From contig NC_023749.2 of NCBI RefSeq assembly GCF_000499845.2, positions 3,071,030 to 3,135,029 on the forward strand: 64,000 bases of DNA, read 5' to 3'. This document shows, piece by piece, positions 47,473-61,494 of this stretch (positions within the stretch are counted from its first letter, which is position 1; every line of letters starts with the position of its first letter). Origin of the DNA: Phaseolus vulgaris. Taxonomy: Eukaryota; Streptophyta; Magnoliopsida; Fabales; Fabaceae. A model generated the notes under the pieces. It was given only the letters and a program-made list of their open reading frames with translations. It was not told where the DNA came from and made no database searches. Made by a program: the position numbers and the translations under genes.

Positions 47473-50400
47473 AAGTGCTTCAAATTTGGGCTTCATCCTT
47501 GTAAGCCCACTTTGGATGCTCCACAATTTCCCTCTTCATTTATTCATCAAGCAAATTTTCTCGAGTGATAATGGTTCCTGGATTTTAACATGCTTTTTAA
47601 ATAAATATTTTTAAAAAAATGAAAACAACTGATATGAAAAATAAAAAAAAATAAAGTAACACAGGAGAGAAAAAAAGAGTAGTACGAGTGATTAATCCTT
47701 CATTCTAAAGAAAATGCCTCACGAAAAATATATAAATATGCCTCCCATGTATTCAATTTGTTTGGACAGTTGAAGTTTAACATTTCAGCTTTTTTTTAAA
47801 AGAAAAGTGAATAATAAAATAAGACATATTCTAATCTCCACCACGTATCTTCCCTATGCACCTCCATGCTAATTCTAAAAAGTTAGTTTTAACTTTTTTT
47901 CTAAAATAATCATAAATAAAACACAACATAATCTTTTTAAATTATCATAGTTGCACCCCATATCTCACCCCATATCTCTGAAACACTTTCATTTTTCTTC
48001 AATCACAAATTTTGAGAAAATTACGAGAGGGTTGAAAAGAATATTAATTTAAGAGTGTATGAGAGAGCTTATAAGAGATATTAATTTAAGTGTGTATGAA
48101 AGGGTTAACAAGAATATTTTTTATATTCAACATTCTTTAATGCATAAATTTGTTTTCTTAAATTTTGTAATTCATTTTTCACAACGAACAGAAACATAAT
48201 CACTCGTGCTAAAAATATCATAAAACTTATTCCAAATACAAATCTTAACCAAGTACTATAAGTCGTTACTATCATTGTCACTTTAAAAATACATCACACT
48301 CTTTAAAAGAATGATATTATTGAAATTAAAAGAAAAAAAAGTGTGGAAAATAATGAAAAAGTAAAATTCCACAAGGTGAGATTTCTGTCACTAGAAGTTA
48401 TTATTCTTGATTTGTTTCTTCTTAACAAGTTTTGTTCAGTTTTTATTTTTCTCTCATGCTTTGAGTAAATTTTTTGCAGTTCTCTGATATAGATTGTGTT
48501 GGTTAATAAAAAGTTTGGTTTGTCGTTAAAGCATGCATGATAACGAAAAGAGAGGTAAGTGGGAATGAAAAAGTGTGGGAATTTTGCAAGCTTGCAAATG
48601 ATGGTTGCGTTATACAACAAAAGGTTTGGAGTTCCAAGAAGAATGAAAGGCTCGGTTACTCTTGTCTGATTCCATTCAATGAAAAGTAGATAAAGTTGAG
48701 TTTTCTTTTGAAGAAGAAAGGGGAAATTCACATTGATGAACGAGAAAAGAAGAAGGAAAATGTGCTAAAAATGAAACTAAAAACGAATGAAGGAGCATGT
48801 CTCCAAAGTTGACAGCATCATCATCTTGTTCTGTTTGGGAGAAAAAAGGAGAGGCATTTAGAGAAGATGATGACCTTTAACTGAAAAGTCTCAGGGCTCT
48901 GTGATTATGGTTGTAACTTGTTCTTCTCTTTTGGTTCTTTGCAAGGTTTTGCATGCCTGCTGTTTGTATAAATGAAAAGCTGCATCTGATCTCAGAACTG
49001 AAATGAAAGGTCTGTTTACTTTAGATATTTTATAGATCACTGTTTATTCCACTAGCCTTTGGAGGGAAGGAGATACACAATTATTAGATTCCCCACCCAA
49101 ATCCACATCTGCATGCATATATGTATATGTTACATTATATTACATGAATACATGTATGTGTTGTGTCAATTACTACAGTGTGTAGCAGCCTTAATTTTTG
49201 AGAAAGTTGTTCAGTATGATGTTAATGTACGTGTAACAGCAGATGCTGGTTGGTTTGGTTTTGTTTGATTAGGGGTTCTGGTTTTCTTTCATGAACTCAT
49301 GTCTGCTATCTTCTGCTGCTCATTGAAAAACGTCTGGGAAACTAGGTGGAAAGGAAAAGATAGATGCTGTGGATTTTGGAACTATTCTCTTCTTTCTTCT
49401 CTTCTCTTCTCCCATCAGACTACCTTTATTTCATCTCTAATCATTTTCAACTCTGCTCACTCATTGTTGTACAAGAAAAAGGGTGCTCGTTTTCATTCTG
49501 AGTTTGCATTTCCGAGGACATGGAACATGAGAGCTTCTTTTGCTTTTGTCACTTCAATTTTGGAAACTTTTTCAGTCTTGCCAAATTCAGATTTTATCAG
49601 AAAAAACAACAACAAAAAATGTGCTTGAGTTTTATGTTAGGAAAAATATCTCTTGGACATCTAGTGAGATGAAGAAATGTTGAGAAAAATATAGACTGAT
49701 AGGAAAAGTGATGAAGAGAAATGGTAACTGGGGTTGTGTTGTTTGTATAATTTTTGTTTGCTTTATATGAAGTGTGTTCTTGTTTAATAAAAAAGCTACA
49801 TCAGTTTTTGTACAAGGACAGTTATTATTTAAGTAACATAATGACATTACTGTCATCTGAATTACTTTTATGCTCTTTAGTTGCTTTCTTCCTTTCAGAA
49901 GATTGATGTTGCTACTTCTTTTATCTCTTTATAGTTAATTGTAAACGAAAAGAGAAAAGGTATATCGAAAAGTGTGCTTTCTCTTTTCTAAATCATTTTC
50001 TGCCAAGTTTTGTGCTTCCAAATGAATGGATACGAGAATCCAACGCTCATTTGATTCATGTAACTATTGTTAAAAGTTTGAAGAAAAAAATAATATTTTA
50101 CTTGAGATATAGGTTATATTTTAGAAGATGAACACATTTTAAAAGATTATAAACTGTTAAGTGAAAATTATGAATGTAATATTTGTCCATGCAAAGAGAC
50201 CCTTCAGAATAAAAAATTGAACCATTATATATGTTTACATTAGTTTCTGTTTTTTTACATTCACCTCACAACTGAAAAAATATTATTTTATTAAAAAATA
50301 ACAATTGTAAAGTATACGTTTTTTTATAAACAGTGATGTCAAAATATTTTTTTTTTCTAAAAAATTCATTGACAGGAATCATTCGTTGGTAAAAATTATG

Positions 50401-52142
50401 TCATGTTAGATGTTTTTCTCTAATAAACTGTCTGAACATTATTTATTAAAATATATATCTTTTTAGGTCTGGAGGAGTTGAATTGGTAAAGTCAACCAGT
50501 ATCATTCCTTTTCTTCTTCTTTCCCATTCATACGACGATATAATTTCTCAATGCAAGTAAACAAAAGTCTATTTTAAATAAATAAGTAAAAACAAGTACA
50601 GTTTAATTTAATTTGCAAAATTTCTTTTTAAATGTGTTTTGTATTATGGATACCAATTACCAAGTGTGTGATATAGCTAAATATTTTCTCAATTGTAAGA
50701 TCAAATACTTTACTAATAACATAAGAAAGATGAGTCTAAATTCTGATAATCAATCTCTAACCTTCAATATGCAATTAATCTCATAATATTAAAATTAATT
50801 TTGCAATCTATCCTAATACAAACTCAAAATCGATGACTTATTAGGACTTTGTAAATATACACTACACTTAAGACAAAAGTACGCATTATTGAACAATATT
50901 TATTACTTTCACTTGTCTTATATCGAATCCTAAGTTAGACATCGAGGTACCTTTTGTAAGTAACTCACCTCCACTGTTCGGGACCGAATGTGTACAACAG
51001 ATGACGTCAAATGCAATTAACAACATAAGATTGACAATTTCCAGTCCATTCAACAACATAAAGAACATGTTTTATTAATTATTGAAGAGTCCTTTTTCCT
51101 TTTTATTCTTACTTCTATTTATATGTTAGTGATAGTAATTGTATTCATTATTGGAAATTTTTTAAATATTTTAAACACACGATGATAGAATTTATAAACA
51201 TTTTGTTAAATTTATTCAACTGATACAAAGGGATGGAAAAATAAAACATGAAAAGGTTGTTATGAATTTGATGAATTTTCAAGTTACAAGTATTACTCTT
51301 ACATACAAAACAATTAATATTATATTATTTATTGTATGTTCTTATTAAAATCAACTTAGTACTTAATTTTTAATTGGGATCAATTTAATCCACACCCGAA
51401 AGACATGAAATTGAAGAATAGAAAAAAAAAACAATAAAAAAGGAAGGAGGAAAAAAATGAATGTTGTAACTTTACAGCTTTTATCAAAATTTGTTTTACA
51501 TAATTTTTTTACGAAAAAAAGTACAGAGAAGAAGAAAAAAGGACGCAACAATGGAAAAAATGAAAAAGTAAAAATCACTTGTTTTGAATATTAATAATTG
51601 ATTTTAAAATCTAACCTATTTAATTAGGTCCCTTTGGGATGACATCTATACTATAGAGATCTTTCACTTAAGGGACAAAAAAAATTAGCTATATTAATTA
51701 TAATAGATATTGGAAGATATGCTATTCACTTTCAATGTATATATAACAAACTTGGTTATAAATTATTGAATGAAAAATACTTAATCAGAAACTCATGACT
51801 TAATACTATTTTTTATTATTTATTGTAATTTTAAAATTCCTCTACTTTTCATTAATTTGATCATTGAAAAATCTTCTATATATTCTCGATAAATTCAGCA
51901 ACCACACTTCAAGGACCAACTTGATGACTAGGTTCAATTTTTTTTTAAGCTTCCTCATATTTAAAGAACTATTTTTAATTTTGATGTATTTAAAAATATA
52001 TAATGCACCATATATTTTCCTATTAAATTTTGAATTAGGTGGATTAATAAATGATTGAAGATTATTTTAGCAAGTGAAGCTTATTATTATTTGAAGAAAG
52101 CCTTAAATTTTAATCATTTTAGTAAATTTTGTAATAAGTGAC

Positions 52143-52184
<42 letters not shown>

Positions 52185-52687
52185 AAACCCTTAAATCTTA
52201 ATAATTTTGAAAAAAGGTATTATTTATCACAAAAATGTATATATTTTATTGGTATCCCCAAGAATTTATTTATTAATATGATTTCTTTGACTTTTATTGG
52301 ACTTATCACTAGTATTTAATTTTTCTTACTGGTTTGAAATTTTCCATTAACCTTATAACGATTTTCGAATAAATTTATTCAATAGTTTGTAAAATATTTT
52401 GAAAGTAGATTTTTTAAAAGGTTAGTTTCTAATAAGAGTTTTATTATAATTTTTTGTAGAAATTCATAAATCTTATCTTTTCGTTTTATTCGTTTGTTGT
52501 TATGATAACTGTCGGTGACAAAGTGGTCGCAAAACTAGCTTAACGAAGAGAAGGAAATGGAAGAAGAATAATAATACAATACTAAATTCAGAATGTGACT
52601 CAACTCTCATTTATCATTCTTCACATTAACCATCAGAGTTAATCATTTCAGCAAAAAGCACGAGTTTCAACTTGAAGACTGCAACAC
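47473..52687. other. Intergenic region, no supported gene
   Basis: Mostly AT-rich. A more balanced patch at about 48770-49660 has CT-rich tracts and splice-like sites but no conserved ORF. It could be a non-coding transcript or a promoter. An (AT)n tract lies at 52147-52180. The last 100-200 bases are the LAX2 3'UTR. Confidence 0.45.
52147..52180. repeat. (AT)n microsatellite
   Basis: About 17 TA units. Confidence 0.85.
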
Positions 52688-55600
52688 TTAGTGGCCGTGA
52701 TGAGGGTGGTGAAGCGGCGAAGGCGCGGTGGCATTCAGCTGTTGTGGCGGCAGAAGCGGTGGAGGGCATTGGTAACACTTCGTGAAGAGTCCAAACGTGT
52801 CAATCTGGTGTACGAAGTTAACCATGCTGGCCCACCCACCAAATCCAAAGCCCACCACTAGGACCCACACCACCACAAACGAGTTGATGATAAAGGTTCC
52901 AACCCATCTTCCAACAAACTTGGGAGGCTGTTCCACCGCATTCTGCATCACACACACCACGTTCAAAATGTTACTATACAAACACAATATTCTCTGTTTC
53001 CACCAATGTTGCACCTTAATATACCAAGCTTGTTTATTTAAAACAATGGTGATAAAGAATGTTAGAAAGTGATTGGTTATCGAGAAAATCCCGGGGTCTG
53101 TCTGCTAGACGGTGACCATACGCTAACTCTTCACAATCATAATTTTCCTTTCCTCATCCCTATTCTTTGTGTTTGTTGTAGACACAGTAAAAGCAAACAG
53201 TAAATAACAAAATGCTTAAAACAGAAACAATGAATGGAATAAATTCCAACAATGCTGTGGTGTTCACGAAGTCAAAACTTCTGGGTTCCGACAGTGATGT
53301 TTCATAGAGATTGGATGACCCACATATCTACTTTTTTTTCCTTTTGCCCTTCTTAAGTTTACTCAAAATAAAACTTGTTTCTTGTTTAGTTTAGCTTTCT
53401 CCTTTGCCACTCAACAAGTAGTTAATGAAGGGTACGGTATGAACAGATTTGAGACTAGGTAGTAGTAGTAGTAGTACAATTGTAGCCCGTGAAGTAGATA
53501 GGACAAGTTTTTAGAAAATGTAACTGTTCAGATTTATGATTAAGAAATGATGTGTTTGTGTGAAATGAAGATGAAAAATATGGTACCTGTCGAGCAGAGG
53601 ATGATTTGAAGGTGAAGATGTGGGCGAGGGCAGGGATGATGTAAACGGTGAAGCTGACAAGGAGAGAGCCAACGGTGGAGTTGATGGGGCCAAAGAAGGG
53701 GAAGATGATGGCCAAGAACCATATGGGGATCACCACTGGTAATCTCACCAAAGCACGCTTGCATAAGCTCTTGCACTCATGCATCCCTGTTGCTTTCTCC
53801 CACACGAAGTATAATGGGGTGCATGCAAACCCGAATGTTATAAACTGCAAGTCACAGAATTTAACCATTCAATTCAATTACAATAGTACATAATAGCATG
53901 GCCATATAAGTATAATTTGATAGATGAAGAATGAATGAATAGGTAAAAATGAGTGTTCTTGCCTGGTGGATGAGCATTAAAATGACAGCCATGTCACGGA
54001 AGGGTGATTTTGGGAGGAGAGCAAAAGCATTGGAGTGATTAAGAAGCATGTCTCCGAATGCCCAATACACTGCTGCTGCAGATGGAAGCGTCAGTGTCAG
54101 CACATACAGGGTTGCCAGCAGATATATAGCCTTGAACTTTTGAGGTTTCCACATCGCGTGCATTATCTCCCTGTATCAGTAGTACAACTCTCATTAATTA
54201 ACAGTACTATCATATCATCCTCATCCTCATCATAACTACTACAATTTCTGCAATCAAACTTACATTATTTGCTCTTTTTGTTTTATCTTTAACTGAATAA
54301 CACATTCTCTGCATTCATTTTTGTCTGTCAAAATAACTAAGAAGTATGGATGATTGAGTTTTATGAAGTTGTTCCTTTAGTTCCTGTTGTGCCTCTTGTT
54401 TCTTACATATCAGTTAATGTCTTTCTCGAATGTTGAAAAAGGTACATACTAATTAACCAAGGGTGAAAATGAGGAATGAAAAGAATGTACTCAAATGTCA
54501 ATGAAGAACAATGAGGGAAAATTCTTCATATAGGGAATAAAGGTGCTCATAAAGATACCATTTTTCCAAGGTAAAAAGAAAAGGGAATATTTTGTTGGAG
54601 CAAAGTTTAGATTTTGCTGAGTTGTGAGAAGAGACCTGAAAGCAAAGAAGCAGCGTTCACTGAGGAAAGCTGGATCTATAAGGAAGGGCCCTTTTCATGA
54701 TATAAAGCAATAAAGCATCCAAACGTTTAAGAGAAAGAGTCTAGGCTTTCTCCAAAACTCAAGGATAGCAAAGAAAGAAGGCACTTTTTTTTGCCTCCCA
54801 CGCCTTCCAAGGGTATTTTCGGGAAAGAGGTCTTCTGATGATGACCAATGCAAGATATTTTTGGTTTTTGTAAACTACATAAAGCACTCTTTTTTACATA
54901 CTTCTCTTCACCCCAAAAGCTTGTGTACAAAATAAAAACAGTTTGTATTAGAATGTATATATTATTGTTATAGAGCTTCTGGATGTTCTGAAATGAAAAT
55001 AGAGAAAAAAGAAAGAGACTTAAGATGGGTCATTAATTAGATCTTCTGTGTTCAGATTATGTCTACAGAAGTGAAGGTTGAGTCACTAGCAAATGACGTT
55101 AAGGCTGAGCAGTTGCATTGTTATTTCGCTTTCCAATTTGGAGTTATCTTAATTAGACAGTAGTAACTAGTGATTCGTCCAAAGGCAAGGCCAAGTGGAA
55201 GAAATAAGCATGGCAAATTTGCTAAAACGTAAAAGACACGAATATGTATCTGAGATTGTCTTACACAGTAACAGCATGTCCCCCAAATGTGTAGAGAATG
55301 TTTGTGGCCCCCGTAAAATATAGAACCAATTTGGTCGGACCCGAATGCTTAACTCCTTCCGTCTAACCAAAAAACAGTTGGAGAAGCAAACTATTACAAA
55401 TATATTGATGATGCAATTAATAGTTTAACATCATCAGTAATAGTAATTTTAGATTTTAATAAACAGCTGATTAACTGTAACTTTGTGATTAGTGTTACCT
55501 GACCGTGAAGGAGAGAGGCAACTGTGAGGTACCAAGCAGTGTAAGTGGTCATGAGGAGGCCCAAAAAGGACCAGATTCTGTAGTTGTGAAAGGAAGGAAT

Positions 55601-56602
55601 AAAGACAGTGGTGGCACAGCAAGCTCCGAAGATGTAAGTCCAAGTTCTCTTGTCCAGGTTGTCATTTATGTAATATATGTTACTGAACAACATTAAAACA
55701 ATATTCAGACCCCAATGAAGTTGCAGCAGGTAAGGTTAATATGGGACATGCATGTGATGTTGGTTCCTTGGCTTGATTAAGATAAAAATATAAATTACTA
55801 TAATAAAGAATTTATGTATCTAGCCAGAACTAATAAACAATGAAGAAAGAGTTAAAGGAAGGGTCAGAGGATTCAGATTAAGTTGGGGTAGGTACCTTGC
55901 ACAAGCTATCAGTTGTATGACAGATCCAAACAGAAGAAATGTGCAGTTAAAGGCCAAACCCACGTTTCTCCAGTGCTTCCCGAGGAGCCCGTCTAGAACC
56001 TCAAACCACTGCATAATACATGTCATTAAAACGACAATCAGATTTGAAACTTAATTAAGAGAATGTACTTTGAACTTGTATTAAAATAAGTTGTGTCAAT
56101 GTTGGTGAGTTGAACCTGGATGACATGGTTTCTGAAGTTAACTTTTTCTCTCTCTTTTCTTGTTCTGTATTCAACGTAGAGTATGCTAATGAGGTAAGCC
56201 GTCCAGCTGCCAAGTAAACCGTATAAGAGTTGAAAAAGTATGCCAGAGAGCATTCCCAGCTGGGAAAATGAGTATGGCAACGTAAGCAGCACTTGAGCCA
56301 CCTGACATGTTGAGGAGATAACGTAAACATGATTCTCAAAAGAACAACATTAACAACATACGAACAAGGAAGCTCGTGATGTTGGAACATAACGAAAGAT
56401 AATAAGCTATATAGAAAGGAATATGTTCTTAAAACCAACCACCAACCTGGTTGGAAGCACAGCTGAACCAAGCATCATAAGCAGAACCACCGTGCCACAA
56501 GAAGCTAGATAACTGGGATTTTACGTCCTTTGGCTTTCCTTCGGTTTCCATTTCCACGTAGTTCCCTGCTATTACTGTTTCAACCACCTTATCCGATGCC
56601 AT
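52688..56602 (-). CDS. LAX2: LAX2-type auxin influx carrier (8 coding exons)
   Basis: On the minus strand the exons run 56602-56447, 56301-56116, 56008-55896, 55682-55499, 55362-55265, 54170-53963, 53844-53587 and 52942-52688. All phases join and give 485 residues, against about 483 for Arabidopsis LAX2. AUX/LAX proteins are plasma-membrane proton/auxin symporters of the amino-acid permease superfamily with about 11 membrane segments. Diagnostic stretches are SFLWHGGSAYDAWFSCASNQ, LPYSFSQLGMLSGILFQ, SNIYYINDNLDKRTWTYIFG, FTGATNILYTFGGHAVT and FVHQIDTFGLFTKCYQCPPP. The N-terminus MASDKVVETVIAGNYVEME is of LAX2 type rather than AUX1/LAX1. A Met 9 codons upstream is in frame but outside the conserved start. 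Seven acceptors are AG. Six donors are GT; the donor after exon 6 is GC (CAG|GCAAGAA). Exon 5 begins with a Thr codon where relatives have Val. Confidence 0.95.
53961..53965 (-). other. GC donor splice site of LAX2 intron 6
   Basis: Exon 6 ends with the Gln codon CAG (53965-53963) and the intron starts GCAAGAA. The protein is conserved on both sides (LMLIHQ|FITFGFACTP), and the acceptor is a normal GCAG. CAG|GCAAG is the consensus of rare GC-AG U2 introns. No GT nearby keeps the conserved junction. Confidence 0.85.
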
Positions 56603-56821
56603 TTCTTTGGCTTCGTGGATCACTTTCACTTTCTTTCTAGTCTCTCAAGTCTCAAAATCCTATTGTGTTGGGGCCACTGAGTCTAGCTCCTTGATGTGGT
56701 GACTTGTTGTTGTTTTGAGGAGATGGGGTTTGAGAGTTTGAATGAAAGTAGGTGTGGGGTGAGTTGAGGTTGGAAAAGAAATGGAAGAGAAGATGGTAGG
56801 AGAGGAGTGTTGAAGTGGTGG

Positions 56822-56829
56822 TATATATA
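56822..56829 (-). promoter_or_regulatory. TATA box of LAX2
   Basis: On the minus strand the sequence is CTGTATATATACC, about 220 bp before the ATG at 56602. A CT-rich leader follows. The call is by motif and position. Confidence 0.55.
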
Positions 56830-59800
56830 CAGGACAGGACACAAAAGGGTTCTCGAAGGTTGAGAGAGAGAGTGTGTATGAAAGGTGTTGTAGAGGGTTG
56901 TTTTGGGAAGCGAGTGAATCCACTTTTTGAAGAACAAAAAGTAAAAGCTCCCGAGGTACTTTGACGAAAAATACCTTGGTTCTGTTCTTGAGTTGAGTCC
57001 CTTTTTGTAATTACAACCTTTGTTATTTACCTTAATGCTCACGTCTTGGTTTGGATTGGGCCATGAGTTGTGAACAAATTTCATTTAAAAATGAGTAAAT
57101 TGCTCTGAAATGACATATTTTACTACCTGCTTAGGAAGCGTGATGGCTTGTCCGCACGAGCGGGCCTCTCGCAATCCGAGCTAATGATAATGGCAATTTT
57201 CCTTTTCCCAACTTCACTGTTCTTTCAATTCTGATCAATTTGGCCATTTGTGATTATGTTTTTTAATTGCCCGGTAAGATCAGAGAGAGCTGAATGAACA
57301 CTTTAGTAAACAGTTATTTGTAGTTTTACTCCAATGTTCATGAACCAAAGTTTTGACCCTTTAATTTTAATGGTTTTACATTGGCCAAAGTTGAATCTAG
57401 CAAAGCATGCTTAGTTGATAGTTTTATAGCAGACACAAATGGAACTGCGACCAACCTTGTCCACACCTTTGCCTTAACCTTAATTTTTGGCTCACATATT
57501 TATCCCTTTGGTTATGGTGTTGGAGTAGCAAAAGTACGTTTGTGGGAGAACAAGGTCAATTTTGGAGAGGACAAAGGGATGAAAAAAGAAATAAGCAAAG
57601 GAAGGAGTGTAGGAAATAATAACAGTGTAGACCGCATGATTGCAGCCAAACGGGCGTGGTCGCTTTGCAAGTCGAAGAAAGCTGCTTTTGTCACATGGCC
57701 AACTCTTTGTAGACTCGAGAATCCCTTCCACCAAATTCCATGCTCAAAACCCAATTAGAACATATTCCACATGCAATTTATTTGCTCATATTTGCATATG
57801 CACAATAATATAATGGCATAAGGGATAAATACATACACAAAACATTGGTAGCATTGTTAGATCATGTGCCCTTGCCCAGCTGCACCTCTAAATTGTTAAT
57901 ATTTATCTTCATTTTCTGTAGTACTCTTATATTCTCCCGTGTCTCCTTGAAAGAAAAAAAAATAATTATTCTCTATATGTTATCTTCATCCCATAGATTC
58001 TCTCTGTTTTTTACCCTCCTCCGAAAGATGGAATTTATTGTTCTAGCTGCCATCATTAAGATTTTCTTATTCTTTTTTAGTACACCAGCACTTTTTACCT
58101 TCGAGTAAAACAAACAAATAGAGCCAACCTTTCTTTAGTTCTGCCAAATATTTATTCAATAATTTTGAACCTTGAAGGAATACATTATATTTCATGGTGG
58201 GTAAAATGGTTCATTTCTTTCACCCCTCGTTTTCACTGTCAAGAATTTTTCTGACAGTGGTCCAAATAGTGCAGGGAAAAGTTACAGCCTCCAGATTTGT
58301 CTTTTTTAAATTTGAATGCCTTGGCCAAAGAGCTCACTGGTTATTCTCCTTCCGTTCATGATGATAAACCATGATGAGTTTGTCTTTTTTATGAGTTGAG
58401 ATAAGAACATCATTTACATAGTGGTGCTGCTTATCATACTGAGGGTAGAAATTAAAATAGAAAGGGAAGCATGCATGACTTGAGGGTCCAAAAAGCATAA
58501 GGTTTAGCAGCAGCCAAACATATTCATGAAGAATGTTGGACGCCCTCATCCCACTCCTTGTTTAGTCACACTTTCAACTCACTGGGACCAGAAACATTCT
58601 CTGTAGCTGCTGTCTCCTTGACCAACTTCATTCTATTGCCTACCTTCTAGTTTGTTTAAACTTATTCTTAGCATAATCAACACCTTTGCACCCCATTTAT
58701 TACTATCTATCAGCTCTTGATGGTATTAAATTTTACCCATGCGGCAAAATGTCCTTTTTATGTTGTTTCCAACGTTGGATCAACTAAGAGTTCTACTGAC
58801 CTTCATTGTCAGGAGAATTGGTGGTTAACGTGGGTGTCTGCATAATTAGCACATTCACCCTGTTCTGCACGTTTTTAAGCAATTCCGAAGCAAAATGATG
58901 TTTATGAACGATTCCATTTTCTGCTTCAATTATGATTCTTCTCTAGCGGTTTCCAACAGTGCCATTTGTTACGAATTTTTTGCTTCATGTTTACGCTTGC
59001 TAATACTAGTTAGTGACATTTTGAGTCATTTTTGTTTGGAGTTGATTTTGCAAAATTCATGTCAAAGTGACTCAGCAGAAACAAGTTAAGTGATTGGAGA
59101 AACCTATTGATATAAATAGCAAATCAAGAACGAATACAGTTTTTATGAAGCTTGGATTAAAACATTTAAGACAGGCATGTCATGGTGGAGACAGTTTTTT
59201 TAGTTGAATCATATCACGGTCCACAATTGTGGTTGGGGACCATGGATGAAAAGTTACATTTTTTATTCCAATGATAATGTTGAAACAGAAACAGAATTTC
59301 AAGTTTTAACCGAATGCTTGTATTTGTCGGACTCAACAAACAACTAACAATATCTAGTGTGCCTACTAAAGTTGGCAGCATGCTACACCATTTAGTGGTG
59401 AACTTGGTTGAGATTTCGGGAAGTCAAACCTATAAAGAGCAATCAAAATCTATAGCTGAATCTGGTTTGTCTGGAAAAGAGTATATGCTGATGTTCAACC
59501 ACTTAGCTTACTTACATTAGAGTAGAACATGATCATACCATAATCATGTATGAAATCCACTCTGAAGGTATATTTAATCTATCTTAACTTAAGCAAGAAA
59601 AAAGATGATGATACTAAGAATTACTTTCTTTATCTTTACTTCTAGGGATGATTATGCACTGCAATGATTAAAACTCCTCATGTTTTTGGCATCTATATCT
59701 CCTTTCATGCTATTTTTGAATGTGGGTTTCCCTCTCCCTGTGGTGATCATGGAAGATTGACGTTAGCAGTTTTGGAACTGCATTGACTCGTGATTCCATT

Positions 59801-61042
59801 GCATAACGTGGCTACTTACTATTGCAGCATTATTACATGACTAATTGTTGATGCAGTGGTGGTCAACCTTGTTAGCAAAGATGCATGTCTGTGCTTGCAT
59901 ACGCAATATAATTGGTGTGATGTAATTTATCCACAAACACCATCATGGTAGCCCATCTTTTTGGCATCCATGCTGTAGCTGGGTCTCTCCTGTCACCAAA
60001 AGAATCCCATTTTTTGCTCCACTTTAGTGCCTTTTTCTGCACTGTGAAGATCGAACAAATATTCTGCTACATTTGCCAGCTAAATTGTGATAGAAATTCA
60101 TAGATTTTGCAACTTTTGTTGAATACATGTTATAAGGCCTGGTCCTTGGATATTATTTCCTAGTTAAAGTGGTGCCTTTTACGGCTGAATAATGAGAATA
60201 GTATTCGTATTAAAAGATCACACAGCGCTGTCTTAACAGTTTTGAGTTCACTATTGAAATGGCCCATCTCTGAATCTCGTAACCATTTTTCTTTAGGAGC
60301 ATTACTACGCGTGTGTGTGTGTTTTGGAACGACCCCAGTGACAACATTCTTTTATGTTATAACATGATACCACGACTAATAATAATCATCCAAATTAAAA
60401 AAGAACTTTACTTGCAATCAATTGTATAAGGTCACATTTAGTCTAAATCAAGTATGAAAAACCAACATACATTGGTTTATGGAATTGTTAAAATGGTATT
60501 TGCTTTTTTGCTATATTTATGAGAAAATGATTCAAAAATACGAAATTGCATTTGATGCTTGTTCTTGAGTTCTTTAATTGGAAATCGCACTAGTTTTGCT
60601 TAATTATTTGAGTTGTTTAATGTGGAATAAATGAGTAAAAGAACATATAAACATTCCAGTACAAAATGAGATTCGACCGACGTTAAATGTCCAATATATT
60701 ATCATTGGAGTCAACACTGGACGTCCTTCACTCCCATCTTTTTCTCTTGCACTCATAATTAAAAAAAATACTATTTTTTTATTGGTATTTTTTTTTCAAT
60801 TTCTGAATATGGAATTCAAAAGTTAATAATTGTCTAGACTGTGCAACCAAAATACAAATTTGTATTTTAAATTATGCATTTCAAAATACAATTTGAAAAT
60901 ACAAAGATGTGAACTTTAGATTGTGCAATATGAAGTACAAAATTTTGTATTCCAGATTATGAAATTCAAAAATAATTTTTTTTTGTATGATATAATCTAG
61001 AATACACAAAAATAAAAAATTATTGTATATTATTTGGAATGA
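56830..61042. other. LAX2 upstream region and intergenic DNA
   Basis: The first 1-2 kb is presumably LAX2 promoter and is less AT-rich than the rest. A compact CCGC-ACGA-GCGG hairpin lies near 57151-57165. Open frames at 57381-57758 on both strands look accidental. No other gene was recognised. A/T-rich repeated units near 60770-61010 resemble MITE interiors but have no defined ends. Confidence 0.45.
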
Positions 61043-61050
61043 GTTATTAG

Positions 61051-61494
61051 CTATGAAACTTGGACACTTCTCTTAAATGACGTGTCAATGTCCAATACGA
61101 GTATCAGACACCGACACTCGTATGACACTTGTAAGACGTGTATTTGTAAAGTGTCAAATTCAAAAAGTATTTGTTAGATTTCTGACAATTCTAGTACGGT
61201 TCTAACACAATTTTAAAAAGAAAAAATACATTAATTTTCTAAAAATTCAAACTTTATTGTATAAATTGTTATTATGATTATAAAAATAGTCATGAAAAAC
61301 ATCTTCATGCTCCAAAAAATAATCTAGAACATACTTGTACATATAAATCTTTATTGTCAATTTATATAATTTATAATTATATAATAGATAGATTTGTGTC
61401 CCCGTGTCCTACATTTTAGAGATTTTACGTATCTCTATGTCCCTATCTGTGTCCGTGTCGTATAAGTGTCTGTGTCAGTGTTTGTGCTACATAG
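61051..61494. mobile_element. hAT-like MITE (444 bp)
   Basis: The ends are imperfect inverted repeats, CTATGAAACTTGGACACT on the left and AGTGTTTGTGCTACATAG on the right. Flanks are GTTATTAG (61043-61050) and GTTATTAC (61495-61502), 7 of 8 identical. An 8-bp duplication fits the hAT superfamily. Subterminal regions are full of ACACTTGTAAGACGTG/GTGTCCGTGTCG-type words in opposite orientation at the two ends. It has no coding sequence. The superfamily is tentative because one flank base differs. Confidence 0.7.

Noticed and set aside
48303..48731. 142-codon minus-strand ORF
   Set aside because: Phe/Ile/Leu/Lys-rich translation of AT-rich DNA without family features.
57120..57190. GC-rich patch that looked like a tRNA
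   Set aside because: No cloverleaf could be drawn; only a 4-bp CCGC/GCGG stem is present.
57381..57758. 125-codon + strand ORF with antisense ORFs upstream of LAX2
   Set aside because: Low-complexity-free but no recognisable domain, no TATA or splice context, and equally open on the other strand.
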